A DNA stretch of 64,000 nt from Chryseobacterium limigenitum (GCF_900114875.1 NZ_FPKW01000001.1:62001-126000); one strand, 5' to 3'. Shown: positions 26,426 to 34,832, counted from the stretch's first letter. Numbers and translations are program-made. Notes: generated by a model not told the origin, from the sequence alone.

Positions 26426-27763
26426 TTACAGGTTTCCAATCGTATATTGGAGTTGGTAATATTTAAGTTGTCGGTTTATTTTTACGGAAATAAGGTTAGA
26501 TTGAGCTTCCAAATTGGCATTGTCTGCATCTATAAGTTCGGTAATTAAGCTTAATTTATTGATGTATTTTGTTCTTACAATACGGTAGTTTTCTTTGGCT
26601 TGATTAATCGCTTCTTCAGCAATTTTTACCTTTTGATCGGTTTCTTCAAACTTCTTGTAGGCTTCATACACATTGTGTCTTATATTTTCATCATTTTCTT
26701 CGATCTGAAGTTTTGCCAGGGCTATATTTTCCTTTGCTTCCTGCATTTTGTATTTGTTTTTATACAGACTTTCGATAGGATAAGTAAGATTTACTCCAAT
26801 CATTCCTAAACGATAAGCATAAGGTTCAGGAGGGAAAAACATCATATTGGGGTATTTTAAAAAATATTCTCCGCCAGCTGTTATTTTAGGTAAATAATTC
26901 GCTCGTGTAATTTTTTGATCCAATTGCTTTAATGACAAATTTTTGTGGGTCATTTCAACAGATTCATTTTTTGTTAAGGCGGTTTCTGTTAATTCATCTA
27001 CATAAGGAATTTCAGCTTTATCGGAGATCAGATCTTCTGTATTGACGTGCATTTCCTGACTTTCCGGAAGAGAAAGAATCGTTTTTAATTTATGTTCCGC
27101 GATTTGAATATCGTTATCCAATTCTGTCCAGCTCATCTTGTGATTGGAAAGCTGTAAAGAGGTTCTCAGAACTTCATTTACGGTCACCACACCGTTTGCT
27201 TTTAATGCTTTGACCTGTTTGATATTCACAGAATCTTCTTTCATTTTATCATTAATTAAATTTTGCTGCTCTTTTAAATGATGAATCTGAAGAAAAGCAG
27301 TGATGATTTCCATCGTAAGCTGTCTCTCGTTCAAATGAGTTTTTAAACTTGAAATTTCAGTGTCAATCGATGCTTTTTTCTCTGTATTTTTAATCTTTCC
27401 TCCCATGTATAAAGGTATCGATGCTGAAAGCGTAAAGTCATACATTCCGTTGATTACATCGTATTTTGTAGCTTTCCCGAATACGCCATTTTCATGTTGG
27501 AAAAGATTTGAAACCTGAGTATAGCTTGTATGAAATTCGATGTCTGGTAGTTTTTCCATTTTGAGATCTTTCTCTTTGGTTTCGGACATTTGCTGCTTTA
27601 AGTGACTTATCTTAATGTTTTTATTATTCTTCAGACCCAATTCTATAGCCTGTTGTAAGCTGAGGGATTGATAATCTATCATTTGTGAGTGCAGAAGGCT
27701 GCTTATCAATAATAAGAACAACGCAATGCCTTGATATCTACATGCGTTAAATATCATTTTCAT
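26426..27763 (-). CDS. TolC-family outer-membrane efflux protein
   Basis: A 445-residue outer-membrane factor with a signal peptide (about residues 1-27, LFLLLISSLLHSQ). It has two repeated halves of long amphipathic helices, typified by LSLQQAIELGLKNNKNI at the start and its counterpart with QKVKIAEEAINQAKENYRIV near the end. It forms the outer-membrane exit duct for the HlyD-MFS pump. The HlyD gene starts 5 bp downstream. A -7-like promoter element lies at 27805-27812, and the divergent AraC-family gene probably controls this operon. Confidence 0.93.
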   Translation of the reverse strand: MKMIFNACRYQGIALFLLLISSLLHSQMIDYQSLSLQQAIELGLKNNKNIKISHLKQQMSETKEKDLKMEKLPDIEFHTSYTQVSNLFQHENGVFGKATKYDVINGMYDFTLSASIPLYMGGKIKNTEKKASIDTEISSLKTHLNERQLTMEIITAFLQIHHLKEQQNLINDKMKEDSVNIKQVKALKANGVVTVNEVLRTSLQLSNHKMSWTELDNDIQIAEHKLKTILSLPESQEMHVNTEDLISDKAEIPYVDELTETALTKNESVEMTHKNLSLKQLDQKITRANYLPKITAGGEYFLKYPNMMFFPPEPYAYRLGMIGVNLTYPIESLYKNKYKMQEAKENIALAKLQIEENDENIRHNVYEAYKKFEETDQKVKIAEEAINQAKENYRIVRTKYINKLSLITELIDADNANLEAQSNLISVKINRQLKYYQLQYTIGNL

Positions 27764-27804
27764 AATTTAATTGAAGGTTTTTTGATAAATTGATTTTGAT
27801 TATG

Positions 27805-27812
27805 CAAAGTTA
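27805..27812 (-). promoter_or_regulatory. Putative -7 box of the efflux operon
   Basis: On the minus strand TAACTTTG matches TAnnTTTG, 41 bp before the TolC-family ATG. No convincing TTG sits further upstream, which would fit an activator-dependent promoter. Its location argues that 27790-27900 is regulatory and not coding for the divergent AraC protein. Confidence 0.5.
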
Positions 27813-27900
27813 CGGGGTGGAGCACCAGGCACGATTTGTGAAAACAGAAAAATATTTGTTCATTTACGCCAAGTTGAAATTTTCTCCTTACCTTTATTTT

Positions 27901-28704
27901 ATGAATGACAGTCATTTTTCAGCAGTCGAAGAAGAGGATGCCGAATTTTACGTATATAATGTACTTGCAGGAAATATAACAACGGATGTTCATTATCACG
28001 GATCTGCGCAGTTAGTGTATGCAGAAGGTGGTATTGTGCATGTTTTTACAGATTCAAAGCATTGGTATCTTCCTGCAAGATGTTTTATGTGGATACCGGC
28101 GGGAACTCCACATTATATTTTTAGTTCGAGCCCGAAAGTAGATTTATATAATTTTTATTTTAAAAAAGAAGAAAATGAAGATGGCTTTTTTGATGAAATT
28201 AATATTTATTCTGTAAGTCATTTACTGAGAGAGATGATTTTATATACAAAAGACTGGGATGGGAAAATCACAAAAAATGACAGTTCAAAATATTATTTCC
28301 TCAAAGCCTTAAAAGGAATTTTACCTGAAAAAAGAGATAAAAATCTGGCATTTCCTGTTCAGCATCCTTTTCCTAAAGATGAAACCTTATTGAAGATCGC
28401 TAAATATGTTCATGCTAATCTTGAAAAGCCTCTTACTATCGAATCTACGGCCAAAGAATTCGGAATGAGTACAAGAACCTTATCAAGGAAGTTTAAAGAG
28501 ATTTTAGGGATGAATTACGTTCGTTTTCTGCGTGCTTTAAGAATCACCCGTTCCTTGGAACTGATGTTGGAAGGAAAGTATAACATGTATGAGATTGCGA
28601 TGATGGTGGGGTATAATAGTCTGTCTTCTTTCAGTAATATTTTTAAAAAGGTAATCGGGGTGGCTCCGACGGAATATCAGCAGAAATTGAGAGGGGATTC
28701 TTAG
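27901..28704 (+). CDS. AraC-family transcriptional regulator
   Basis: A 267-residue regulator with an N-terminal cupin ligand-binding half (DVHYHGSAQLVYAEGG, then IPAGTPHYIFSS) and a C-terminal AraC DNA-binding domain with two helix-turn-helix units. The first unit includes TIESTAKEFGMSTRTLSRKF and the second YEIAMMVGYNSLSSFSNIF. The ATG at 27901 was chosen: the frame is open from a TTG at 27790 with another ATG at 27802, but that stretch contains the -7 element of the divergent operon. The position next to a TolC-HlyD-MFS pump suggests it senses an exported compound and activates the pump. An octamer tandem repeat starts right after its stop codon. Confidence 0.88.
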   Translation: MNDSHFSAVEEEDAEFYVYNVLAGNITTDVHYHGSAQLVYAEGGIVHVFTDSKHWYLPARCFMWIPAGTPHYIFSSSPKVDLYNFYFKKEENEDGFFDEINIYSVSHLLREMILYTKDWDGKITKNDSSKYYFLKALKGILPEKRDKNLAFPVQHPFPKDETLLKIAKYVHANLEKPLTIESTAKEFGMSTRTLSRKFKEILGMNYVRFLRALRITRSLELMLEGKYNMYEIAMMVGYNSLSSFSNIFKKVIGVAPTEYQQKLRGDS

Positions 28705-28707
28705 TGT

Positions 28708-28739
28708 GAGTGTTGGAGTGTTGGAGTGTTGGAGTGTTT
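28708..28739 (+). repeat. Octamer tandem repeat after the AraC gene
   Basis: Four copies of GAGTGTTG (the last ending in T) start 4 bp after the TAG stop. The unit can also be phased AGTGTTGG, close to the AGTGTTTT unit after the ClC gene at 30593-30624. Confidence 0.85.
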
Positions 28740-28741
28740 GG

Positions 28742-28970
28742 GTCATTGCGAGGAGCGTAGCGACGAAGCAATCTTTAAAAATAAATTTAGCTCAATAATT
28801 GGATTTCCATGAAGTTTGTCATTCTGGAAGAATCTAAACAATAATTTTTACCATTCGGTCTCTACAAAAAGAGTCTAGATTCCTTGCGGAATGACAAATT
28901 GGATATAAAAGTTGTAATGTAGTAATAGCTTATTTTGAGATTGCTTCGTCGCTAGGCTCCTCGCAACGAC
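28742..28970. repeat. Nested long inverted repeats in a gene-free gap
   Basis: This fills most of the 322-bp gap 28705-29026. The outer arms, 28742-28774 and 28938-28970, are 33 nt each with two mismatches (the left begins GTCATTGCGAGGAGCG). Inner arms at about 28815-28838 and 28874-28898 share GTCATTC, AAG and AATCTA blocks. Widespread bacterial dispersed repeats have the same TCATTGCGAGGAGCG core, as I recall. No open frame or transposase is inside. Confidence 0.8.
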
Positions 28971-28998
28971 AAAAAAACCACTTCAAACGAAGTGGTTT
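28971..28998 (-). terminator. Intrinsic terminator of the rpsF-rpsR-rplI operon
   Basis: A perfect 10-bp stem AAACCACTTC / GAAGTGGTTT with loop AAAC is followed, on the minus strand, by TTTTTTTG. It lies 29 bp after the rplI stop. Confidence 0.9.
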
Positions 28999-29026
28999 AT
29001 ATATTTGAGAAAATCTCTTTAGAATC

Positions 29027-29545
29027 TTAAGCTTCTTCAGAAGGAGTTTCTTCTACAGCAACTTTCTTAGGAGCAGCTGGTTTTGGAGCTTCTACCGGAG
29101 CGTCAGATACGATGTCGAATTCGAAGTTGTACTCAACATTTCTGTGTAATCTGATGTTAGCAGTTACTTTACCAGTTCTCTTAATAGTGTTTCCTGGGAT
29201 TTTGATGTATTTCTTCTCTACAGAAACTCCAGCTTTAGCAAGAGCAGCAGAAAGATCTGCATTGTTGATAGATCCGAATAATTTATCACCAGAACCTACT
29301 TTTGCAGGAATGATAACTGTAGTTTTCTTCAATTGATCTACTACACCGTTAGCTGTAGCGATTAATTTAGCTTCTTCTTCTTTTCTAGCTTCCAAAGTAG
29401 CTTCTAGAGCAGCTTTGTTTTTAGGTGTAGCTAAAAGTGCAATTCCCTGAGGAAGTAAAAAGTTTCTAGCATAACCTGGCTTTACGCTTACTGTATCGAA
29501 TTCAAGACCTAAGTTTTCTACGTCTTTTTTTAGGATAATGTCCAT
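29027..29545 (-). CDS. rplI: 50S ribosomal protein L9
   Basis: Ribosomal protein L9, 172 residues. The N-terminal signature VKPGYARNFLLPQGIA (residues 21-36) contacts 23S rRNA. A long connecting helix rich in Lys/Glu follows (41-75), then the C-terminal domain to about 148. The last 25 residues are an Ala/Pro/Glu/Lys tail ([18 protein letters not shown]) beyond the roughly 150 residues of E. coli L9. It is the third gene of the rpsF-rpsR-rplI operon. The 175-bp gap from rpsR holds a repeat-like segment. Confidence 0.96.
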   Translation of the reverse strand: MDIILKKDVENLGLEFDTVSVKPGYARNFLLPQGIALLATPKNKAALEATLEARKEEEAKLIATANGVVDQLKKTTVIIPAKVGSGDKLFGSINNADLSAALAKAGVSVEKKYIKIPGNTIKRTGKVTANIRLHRNVEYNFEFDIVSDAPVEAPKPAAPKKVAVEETPSEEA

Positions 29546-29565
29546 TGTTGTTGTCCGTTTTTAGT

Positions 29566-29645
29566 TTTAGAGAAAAGAATAAAGAGTAAAGAAGCAAGAC
29601 GTTAAAATCTTTTATCATTCATCTTTTATCTCTTATCTAAAAATC
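29566..29645. repeat. Imperfect inverted repeat between rpsR and rplI
   Basis: The purine-rich stretch 29569-29600 (AGAGAAAAGAATAAAGAG) is roughly complementary to the pyrimidine-rich stretch 29608-29640 (TCATCTTTTATCTCTTATCT). It lies inside a ribosomal protein operon. Confidence 0.45.
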
Positions 29646-29720
29646 GTTAGAATTAAAATTATTTATTCAGCAACAAAAGAAGAAAGCGAACTCTCTTCTT
29701 TTATTTATTTTTTTGTTGGC

Positions 29721-30023
29721 TTATTTCAACAAGTCAGCTACGTAAGGCATCAAAGCAAGGTGTCTTGCTCTTTTGATAGCAGCAGAAACTTTTCTTTGGT
29801 ATTTCAAAGAAGTTCCAGTGTATCTTCTTGGTAAGATTTTACCTTGTTCGTTTACGAACTGTAATAAGAAATCAGCATCTTTGTAATCAACGTGCTTAAT
29901 TCCGAATTTTTTGAATCTACAATATTTCTTTTCAGATTTTGTATTGATATCAAGTGGAGTTAAGAATTTTACTTCTGATTCTCCTCCAGCTGAGGCTTGT
30001 TTAGCCATATCATCTATTGCCAT
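29721..30023 (-). CDS. rpsR: 30S ribosomal protein S18
   Basis: Ribosomal protein S18, 100 residues. The conserved core [17 protein letters not shown] begins near residue 32, and the helix [20 protein letters not shown] binds S6 and 16S rRNA on the platform of the small subunit. The N-terminal 25 residues ([19 protein letters not shown]) are longer than in E. coli (75 residues total). It follows rpsF by 29 bp and precedes rplI. In many other bacteria ssb lies between rpsF and rpsR; here it does not. The coding strand ends in a basic [16 protein letters not shown] helix. Confidence 0.96.
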   Translation of the reverse strand: MAIDDMAKQASAGGESEVKFLTPLDINTKSEKKYCRFKKFGIKHVDYKDADFLLQFVNEQGKILPRRYTGTSLKYQRKVSAAIKRARHLALMPYVADLLK

Positions 30024-30052
30024 GTCTTGTCTTTTTTAATTTGGGGTTAATA

Positions 30053-30394
30053 TTAAGCCTTAGCTGTCTTTACTTTAGTTCTTCTAGTGATAGCATACTC
30101 TACAGCGTGCTTGTCTAGTTTTGTAGTAAGGTAACGAATTACTCTTTCGTCACGTTTGAATGCCAATTCTAAGTCAGCAACTACAGTACCTTCACCTTTA
30201 AACTCAATTAAAGTGTAAAATCCGTTCTTTTTCAATTGGATCGGATAAGCTAATTTTTTTAGTCCCCAATTTTCTTTGGCAACGATTTCGCAGTTCTTTT
30301 CTTTGATAAGATCTTCGAATTTTTTCACTGCTTCCTCCACCTGAGCATCAGATAGAACGGGAGTTAAAATGAAAACAGTTTCGTAATTGTTCAT
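30053..30394 (-). CDS. rpsF: 30S ribosomal protein S6
   Basis: Ribosomal protein S6, 113 residues with the ferredoxin-like fold. It begins [16 protein letters not shown] and includes [23 protein letters not shown] and the [17 protein letters not shown] helix (short blocks cited). S6 forms a heterodimer with S18 on the 30S platform. It is the first gene of rpsF-rpsR-rplI and has a well-placed promoter at 30429-30459. S6-S18 complexes autoregulate this operon in some bacteria by binding the leader RNA; I see no matching structure in the short leader here. Confidence 0.96.
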   Translation of the reverse strand: MNNYETVFILTPVLSDAQVEEAVKKFEDLIKEKNCEIVAKENWGLKKLAYPIQLKKNGFYTLIEFKGEGTVVADLELAFKRDERVIRYLTTKLDKHAVEYAITRRTKVKTAKA

Positions 30395-30428
30395 AATGTT
30401 AAATGAATTTGTTAATTATTTCGAGGTG

Positions 30429-30459
30429 CAAAATTATGTATTTTATTTCTAATACACAA
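30429..30459 (-). promoter_or_regulatory. Promoter of rpsF-rpsR-rplI
   Basis: On the minus strand TTG (30457-30459), 20 nt, then TAATTTTG (30429-30436), an exact match to the Bacteroidota consensus with ideal spacing. It lies 34 bp before the rpsF ATG. Confidence 0.75.
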
Positions 30460-30592
30460 TGTATGGCACAAATATTTATGAAAAAATATCAAATAAAATT
30501 GGTGAATTGTCAATCTTGAATGGCGAATTTTTAAAAATTAATACATAATCGAATCAATATTATTTAAAAATCAAGAATTGTATTTATTTTTC

Positions 30593-30624
30593 ACACTAAA
30601 ACACTAAAACACTAAAACACTAAT
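30593..30624 (-). repeat. Octamer tandem repeat fused to the ClC stop codon
   Basis: On the plus strand ACACTAAA is repeated three times plus ACACTAAT. Read with the gene it is TTAGTGTTTTAGTG..., so the TAG stop of the ClC gene is itself part of the array. Confidence 0.88.
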
Positions 30625-31972
30625 CCTCCTTTCTAATCTCTGCCAAGAAATTAACCTTTATCACATCATACAATGAATGTCTGCTCACTAAAATCGATGC
30701 AATAGAAGAAACCATCCCGGCTAGCATCAAATGGAAAATCAATGAATGTCTGTCGGTCATTTCCAAGACAATGATCGCTGATGTAAACGGAGCTCGGGTA
30801 ATTCCGGTAAGGAAGGCAACCATTCCGCCTAAAATAACAACGTTGCTTTCGTTTGGCGTTAAATGTATGGCTCCTGAAATGACGGATCCGATACTCGCTC
30901 CGGCAGTCAAAGCGGGTGCAAAGATTCCGCCTGCGCCACCAGACGTAAAAGATAGGGCAGGACCTAACATCCTTAAAATAGGAACATACCAATCTTCATG
31001 TTTATCCTGAGTGAAAAGCACACGCTGCATAATTTCTTTTCCTGAACCTAAAACTTCTCTGTTGATGAAATAAGCGATGGAAGCTATAAAAAGAGCGCAT
31101 ACAACTAGAAAAATAACATTTGATCGGTCTGTTTTTAATTTTCTTTTTTTCCAGTCATTCATTTTAAGCATGGTTACGGAAAGCTGACTTGCCATGATTC
31201 CTGCAATTCCGGCCACTAAAACAATGGGAAACATGACCATTAAAGAAACATCATTGGTTTTGGGGTAACCCAGATACAAATATGATCCTGCAAATGTCTG
31301 GGCAGTTAGACCCGCAATGATAACCGCGGTAAAAAGTGCTGTTTTAAAGTAATTAATATGCGTTTTTGAAAGTTCTTCAACGGCAAATACAATTCCGCCA
31401 AGCGGAGTGTTGAAAGCGGCTGCAAGACCTGCTGCGGCACCTGTCATGATCATGTTTTTCTTGGAAATTTTTGGCCACCAATGAGGAAGGTATTCGTTAA
31501 CTTTTCTGAAAATTGAACCTGCGATCTGAATGGTTGGGCCTTCTCGACCAACAGCGCCACCGCCAATCACTAATATCACGGAAGAAAGGATTTTAAAAAC
31601 AATAATTTTTAAACTTAATAAGCTTCTTATTTTGGTGTGTTCTTTTGGATTAGCCAATTCAACGGCGGCCATTACCTGCGGAATCCCGCTTCCTTTGGCG
31701 TTTGGCGCAAATTCTTTCACCAGCCACCAGGAAAGTACAAAACCAATTGGAGCAATGATAAAAATCATCCAGTCATGCCAATGAAGAATGATTTCCAAAA
31801 GCTTTTCTCCCCACGCGAACATTTTAGCATACATCACAGCAACAAAGCCTGTAATTACAGATCCTATCCAAAATGGAATAGCCTGAAGCAGATTATACTT
31901 CAGCTGTTCGTTTCGGATGTTGTCGAAGGATTTTTTGAGACTTCTGCGGATGGGGGTGAAAATTTTCAACAT
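30620..31972 (-). CDS. ClC-family chloride channel/H+ exchanger
   Basis: A 450-residue ClC membrane protein. The three ion-path motifs are present: GSGIPQV (residues 94-100), GREGP with gating Glu E144 (142-146), and GGIFAPALTAGA further on. The proton-path region NTPLGGIVFAVEEL keeps the second Glu that E. coli ClC-ec1 uses (E203), which suggests a Cl-/H+ antiporter and not a passive channel. There is no cytosolic CBS pair, so this is a short form. It appears monocistronic. Its stop codon lies in an octamer tandem array. Confidence 0.94.
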   Translation of the reverse strand: MLKIFTPIRRSLKKSFDNIRNEQLKYNLLQAIPFWIGSVITGFVAVMYAKMFAWGEKLLEIILHWHDWMIFIIAPIGFVLSWWLVKEFAPNAKGSGIPQVMAAVELANPKEHTKIRSLLSLKIIVFKILSSVILVIGGGAVGREGPTIQIAGSIFRKVNEYLPHWWPKISKKNMIMTGAAAGLAAAFNTPLGGIVFAVEELSKTHINYFKTALFTAVIIAGLTAQTFAGSYLYLGYPKTNDVSLMVMFPIVLVAGIAGIMASQLSVTMLKMNDWKKRKLKTDRSNVIFLVVCALFIASIAYFINREVLGSGKEIMQRVLFTQDKHEDWYVPILRMLGPALSFTSGGAGGIFAPALTAGASIGSVISGAIHLTPNESNVVILGGMVAFLTGITRAPFTSAIIVLEMTDRHSLIFHLMLAGMVSSIASILVSRHSLYDVIKVNFLAEIRKED

Positions 31973-32125
31973 TTGTTTGTTTTGAAGTGCTAAAATAAGT
32001 GAAAATTGCGAAATTCATATTATAGGCAATTTTATCAGCATTAAATTTTATTTTGTCTAAAGATAAACTACTATTTTAAGCTTGTTTTAAATTTAATATT
32101 AATTAATCAAAATTCCAACAATAAA

Positions 32126-32155
32126 AAACCTCCGAAAAATAAATTCCGAAGGTTT
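32126..32155 (-). terminator. Intrinsic terminator of the E2 gene
   Basis: On the minus strand an 11-bp stem AAACCTTCGGA / TTCGGAGGTTT with two G-U pairs is followed by TTTTTTATT. It lies 47 bp after the stop of the E2 gene at 32203. Confidence 0.7.
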
Positions 32156-32202
32156 AATTATATTTGATTGGCAAAAATTACTCATTACCAATTATTCATT
32201 AC

Positions 32203-33522
32203 TTATACTTCCGTGTTCATATCCCAGTTCTGAAGATAATCGTGAACATGTTTCAGGAACATACCTCCAAGAGAACCGTCTACAACTCTGTGGTCATAAG
32301 AGTGAGACATAAACATCAACTGACGGATCGCAATCACATCACCATCTTTAGTTTCAAGAACTGCAGGCTTCTTAACGATCGCTCCGATTGCCAAAATAGC
32401 CACCTGAGGTTGAGGAATAATAGGAGTTCCCATTAAGTTTCCAAAGCTTCCTACGTTAGAAATAGTGTATGTTGCACCTTGAGTGTCCTCAGGTCTTAAT
32501 TTTTTGTTTCTTGCTCTGTAAGCCAAGTCATTGATTGCTTTTGCTAAACCTGAAAGCGAAAGTTGATCTGCATTTTTAATAACAGGAACGATAAGGTTTC
32601 CGTCCGGAAGGGCAGTCGCCATACCGATATTGATGTTTTTCTTCTTGATGATATTCTCACCATTAATAGAAACGTTGATCATCGGGTAATCCTGAATCGC
32701 TTTTACAATCGCTTTCACGAAAATCGGCATGAAAGTTAATTTTTCACCTTCGCGTTTTTCGAAAATATCTTTATGTTTATTTCTCCATTTCACTACGTTG
32801 GTGACGTCAGTTTCAATGAAAGAAGTAACGTGTGGCGCAATATGTTTTGCTTTAACCATGTTTTCAGCGATGATTTTTCTCATTCTGTCCATTGGAATGA
32901 TCTCGTCACCTGCTGCTACTGAAATTGGCGTTGCAACCGCAGTTGTTGCCACTGGTTGTGGAGTTGATACAACCGGAGCAGAAACCGCCTGAGTTGTTTG
33001 AGGTTGATTCCCTCTGTTAGCTACATGAGCTAAAATATCTTCTTTCGTAATTCTTCCTTCTAAACCGCTTCCTTTGATGGTTTTAAGTTCAGTTTCAGAA
33101 ATATTTTCCTGTTGAGCGATAGATTTTACAAGAGGTGATAAATAAAGATCTCCTGAATATTCTACGTGTGAAGTAGCTGTAGGGTTTAAAGCACCTTCAA
33201 TCGTTTTTAATGTTTCAGCATCCGGAGCTGAAGTTGGAGTTTCCGTTTTCACTTCTTCTGACGCTGTATTTCCGCCTTCTCCTTCAATTTCTAAAATAGC
33301 AATGGCTTCACCAACTTTGGCAACTTCGTCTTTTTGCTTTAAGATTTTCACAATTTTCCCCGAAACTGGTGTCGGAACGTCTGAATCTACCTTATCTGTT
33401 GCAATTTCTACTACGGAATCATCCTCTTTTACACTATCACCTTCATTGAATAACCAAGTGATAATTGTCGCTTCCATAACACCTTCTCCCATGGAAGGAA
33501 GCAATAATTTGTATTCTGCCAT
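32203..33522 (-). CDS. 2-oxo acid dehydrogenase E2 (dihydrolipoamide acyltransferase)
   Basis: A 439-residue E2 protein. The lipoyl domain covers residues 1-80 with K44 in IATDKVDSD. A peripheral-subunit-binding domain follows near 128-165 (YLSPLVKSIA, GLEGRITKEDIL). The acyltransferase core ends with the catalytic SYDHRVVDGSLG. The lipoyl domain (LPSMGEGVMEATI) and core resemble branched-chain 2-oxo acid dehydrogenase E2 more than sucB. No E1 or E3 gene is adjacent, which is common for Bacteroidota, where the E1 alpha-beta fusion lies elsewhere. A -7 box (TATATTTG, minus strand) lies 20 bp before the ATG. Pyruvate or branched-chain acids are both possible substrates. Confidence 0.92.
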   Translation of the reverse strand: MAEYKLLLPSMGEGVMEATIITWLFNEGDSVKEDDSVVEIATDKVDSDVPTPVSGKIVKILKQKDEVAKVGEAIAILEIEGEGGNTASEEVKTETPTSAPDAETLKTIEGALNPTATSHVEYSGDLYLSPLVKSIAQQENISETELKTIKGSGLEGRITKEDILAHVANRGNQPQTTQAVSAPVVSTPQPVATTAVATPISVAAGDEIIPMDRMRKIIAENMVKAKHIAPHVTSFIETDVTNVVKWRNKHKDIFEKREGEKLTFMPIFVKAIVKAIQDYPMINVSINGENIIKKKNINIGMATALPDGNLIVPVIKNADQLSLSGLAKAINDLAYRARNKKLRPEDTQGATYTISNVGSFGNLMGTPIIPQPQVAILAIGAIVKKPAVLETKDGDVIAIRQLMFMSHSYDHRVVDGSLGGMFLKHVHDYLQNWDMNTEV

Positions 33523-33542
33523 TTTTAATTTTTAGATTTTGA

Positions 33543-33550
33543 CAAATATA
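33543..33550 (-). promoter_or_regulatory. Putative -7 box of the E2 gene
   Basis: Minus-strand TATATTTG, 20 bp upstream of the ATG; no clear TTG at the -33 position. Confidence 0.5.
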
Positions 33551-33585
33551 TAAAAAAAATCGGTTTTTTTATGAAATGTATAATT

Positions 33586-34413
33586 TTAGAAAAATTGAAT
33601 GTAAATATTCTCGCCTACGTTCAATCCAAACAAAGATTTTGCCCCGTTTTTTTTGCTGCCTTTGTAGATCGTAAGTTCTAAAAGCTGACTGTCATTGAAA
33701 ATTGCAGCCGACTGCCCGTGATACTCTGTCTCCCTTTCCCAGTCGGAAACCACTTCCGTATGGCTTTGAAATATCTTTGAAAGCGTTAAGTTTCTGAATT
33801 TTATAGTGAAATTATCATATCCCTTGCCAGTACTTTCGAAAATTTCTTTGTTGATATTTGAAATTATATTTCCGAAATTATCAATATACATTACCTCACC
33901 GATAATCATTCTTTCCGGCTCATTATAAACCGGTTTCGGAAAGAAAAGTTCTTTTACGGTATCTATTTTTCTCCCGATAACTTCCGGAAGTCCACCGTTT
34001 GCCAAATGTACGGCAGCAGGAACAAAAACATCGGTTGATGTAAAATTAACTATATCATCGAACCTATTATTCAGGGTGATTTCGTAAATCGCTTCAGGTT
34101 TAATATCAAAAAATACTAAGCTTAAAAGCCCATTATCTGCAGCCAAAAAATAGGAGCCGTTCGCATTATATAAAATATTTTTTCTTGATTTATGGAAAAA
34201 ACTGTCTACCGCTAAAATATGAATACTGCCTTTCGGGAAGTATTTATGAGCATTTCTAACGATATAGGAAGTTTGTATAAGATTGAATGCCTGGATATCG
34301 TGGGTAATATCAACAATAGTAACCTTCGAATTCAGAGACAGAATTTTGCCTTTGACAGCCGAAACCCTGTAATCTAAATTTCCGAAATCCGAAGTAAGCG
34401 TAATAATTGACAT
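33586..34413 (-). CDS. SAM hydrolase/halogenase family protein (DUF62), divergent active site
   Basis: A 275-residue member of the S-adenosyl-L-methionine hydroxide adenosyltransferase/fluorinase family. Family motifs are clear: LTSDFG (6-11), VDITHDI (34-40) and ADNGLLS (92-98). The characterised archaeal hydrolase uses an Asp-Arg-His triad (D68, R75, H127 as I recall). Here D70 and R77 keep the spacing, but the usual VDPGVG loop reads VDSFFH. The FHGRD motif that carries the His is FTSTD (124-128), so the His is replaced by Thr. Activity on SAM is therefore uncertain. It has its own -7 box at 34441-34448 and no operon partner. Confidence 0.85.
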   Translation of the reverse strand: MSIITLTSDFGNLDYRVSAVKGKILSLNSKVTIVDITHDIQAFNLIQTSYIVRNAHKYFPKGSIHILAVDSFFHKSRKNILYNANGSYFLAADNGLLSLVFFDIKPEAIYEITLNNRFDDIVNFTSTDVFVPAAVHLANGGLPEVIGRKIDTVKELFFPKPVYNEPERMIIGEVMYIDNFGNIISNINKEIFESTGKGYDNFTIKFRNLTLSKIFQSHTEVVSDWERETEYHGQSAAIFNDSQLLELTIYKGSKKNGAKSLFGLNVGENIYIQFF

Positions 34414-34832
34414 TTTGTAATTCTAGAATGATAGTTTTTGCAAATTTATTTAAAATAAAGGGAATTAGGAGAATTTGAATACTTAAAAATATCCTAAAAA
34501 TGAATAAAATAAAGGCATACTGTAATCAATTGAATGAAAGCTAAATATTAAAAATTTAGAACCTGCGATTGAATTTATGAAATTTTAAGATCAATGATTT
34601 TTAAGTCTGGATTTTAATTTTGTTTTTAGAAATCCTGTTAAGGTTGTGATGATGTAATAAACAATTTGTCTGGCTGTTGTGATTTTAATGCGAAAATGAT
34701 AATTGTTTAGTAATGTTCTGTTTAGATTAGGACTTTTGTTATGATATTATTAAAATGGTTGTTTGTGGATAAAAATTTAGTATCTATTTGAAAAAAAACT
34801 CTAAATTTAGATTCTAATCTAAAAATATTTGC
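34414..34832. other. 419-bp AT-rich divergent intergenic region
   Basis: Between the DUF62 gene and the PhoH gene. It contains the minus-strand -7 box TAAATTTG at 34441-34448 for the DUF62 gene. I see no conserved frame, RNA gene or clear repeat in the rest. The last 60 bases hold a TAAATTTA-like element that could serve the PhoH gene. Confidence 0.6.

Noticed and set aside
28708..28739. Possible CRISPR-like array
   Set aside because: The four octamers are directly adjacent, with no spacers, and no cas gene is present.
28742..28970. Possible insertion sequence
   Set aside because: Inverted arms are present, but the interior has no transposase frame, and no target duplication is obvious.
32164..32436. 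Plus-strand frame opposite the E2 core
   Set aside because: Shadow of the acyltransferase domain; includes the antisense of the catalytic SYDHRVVDG.
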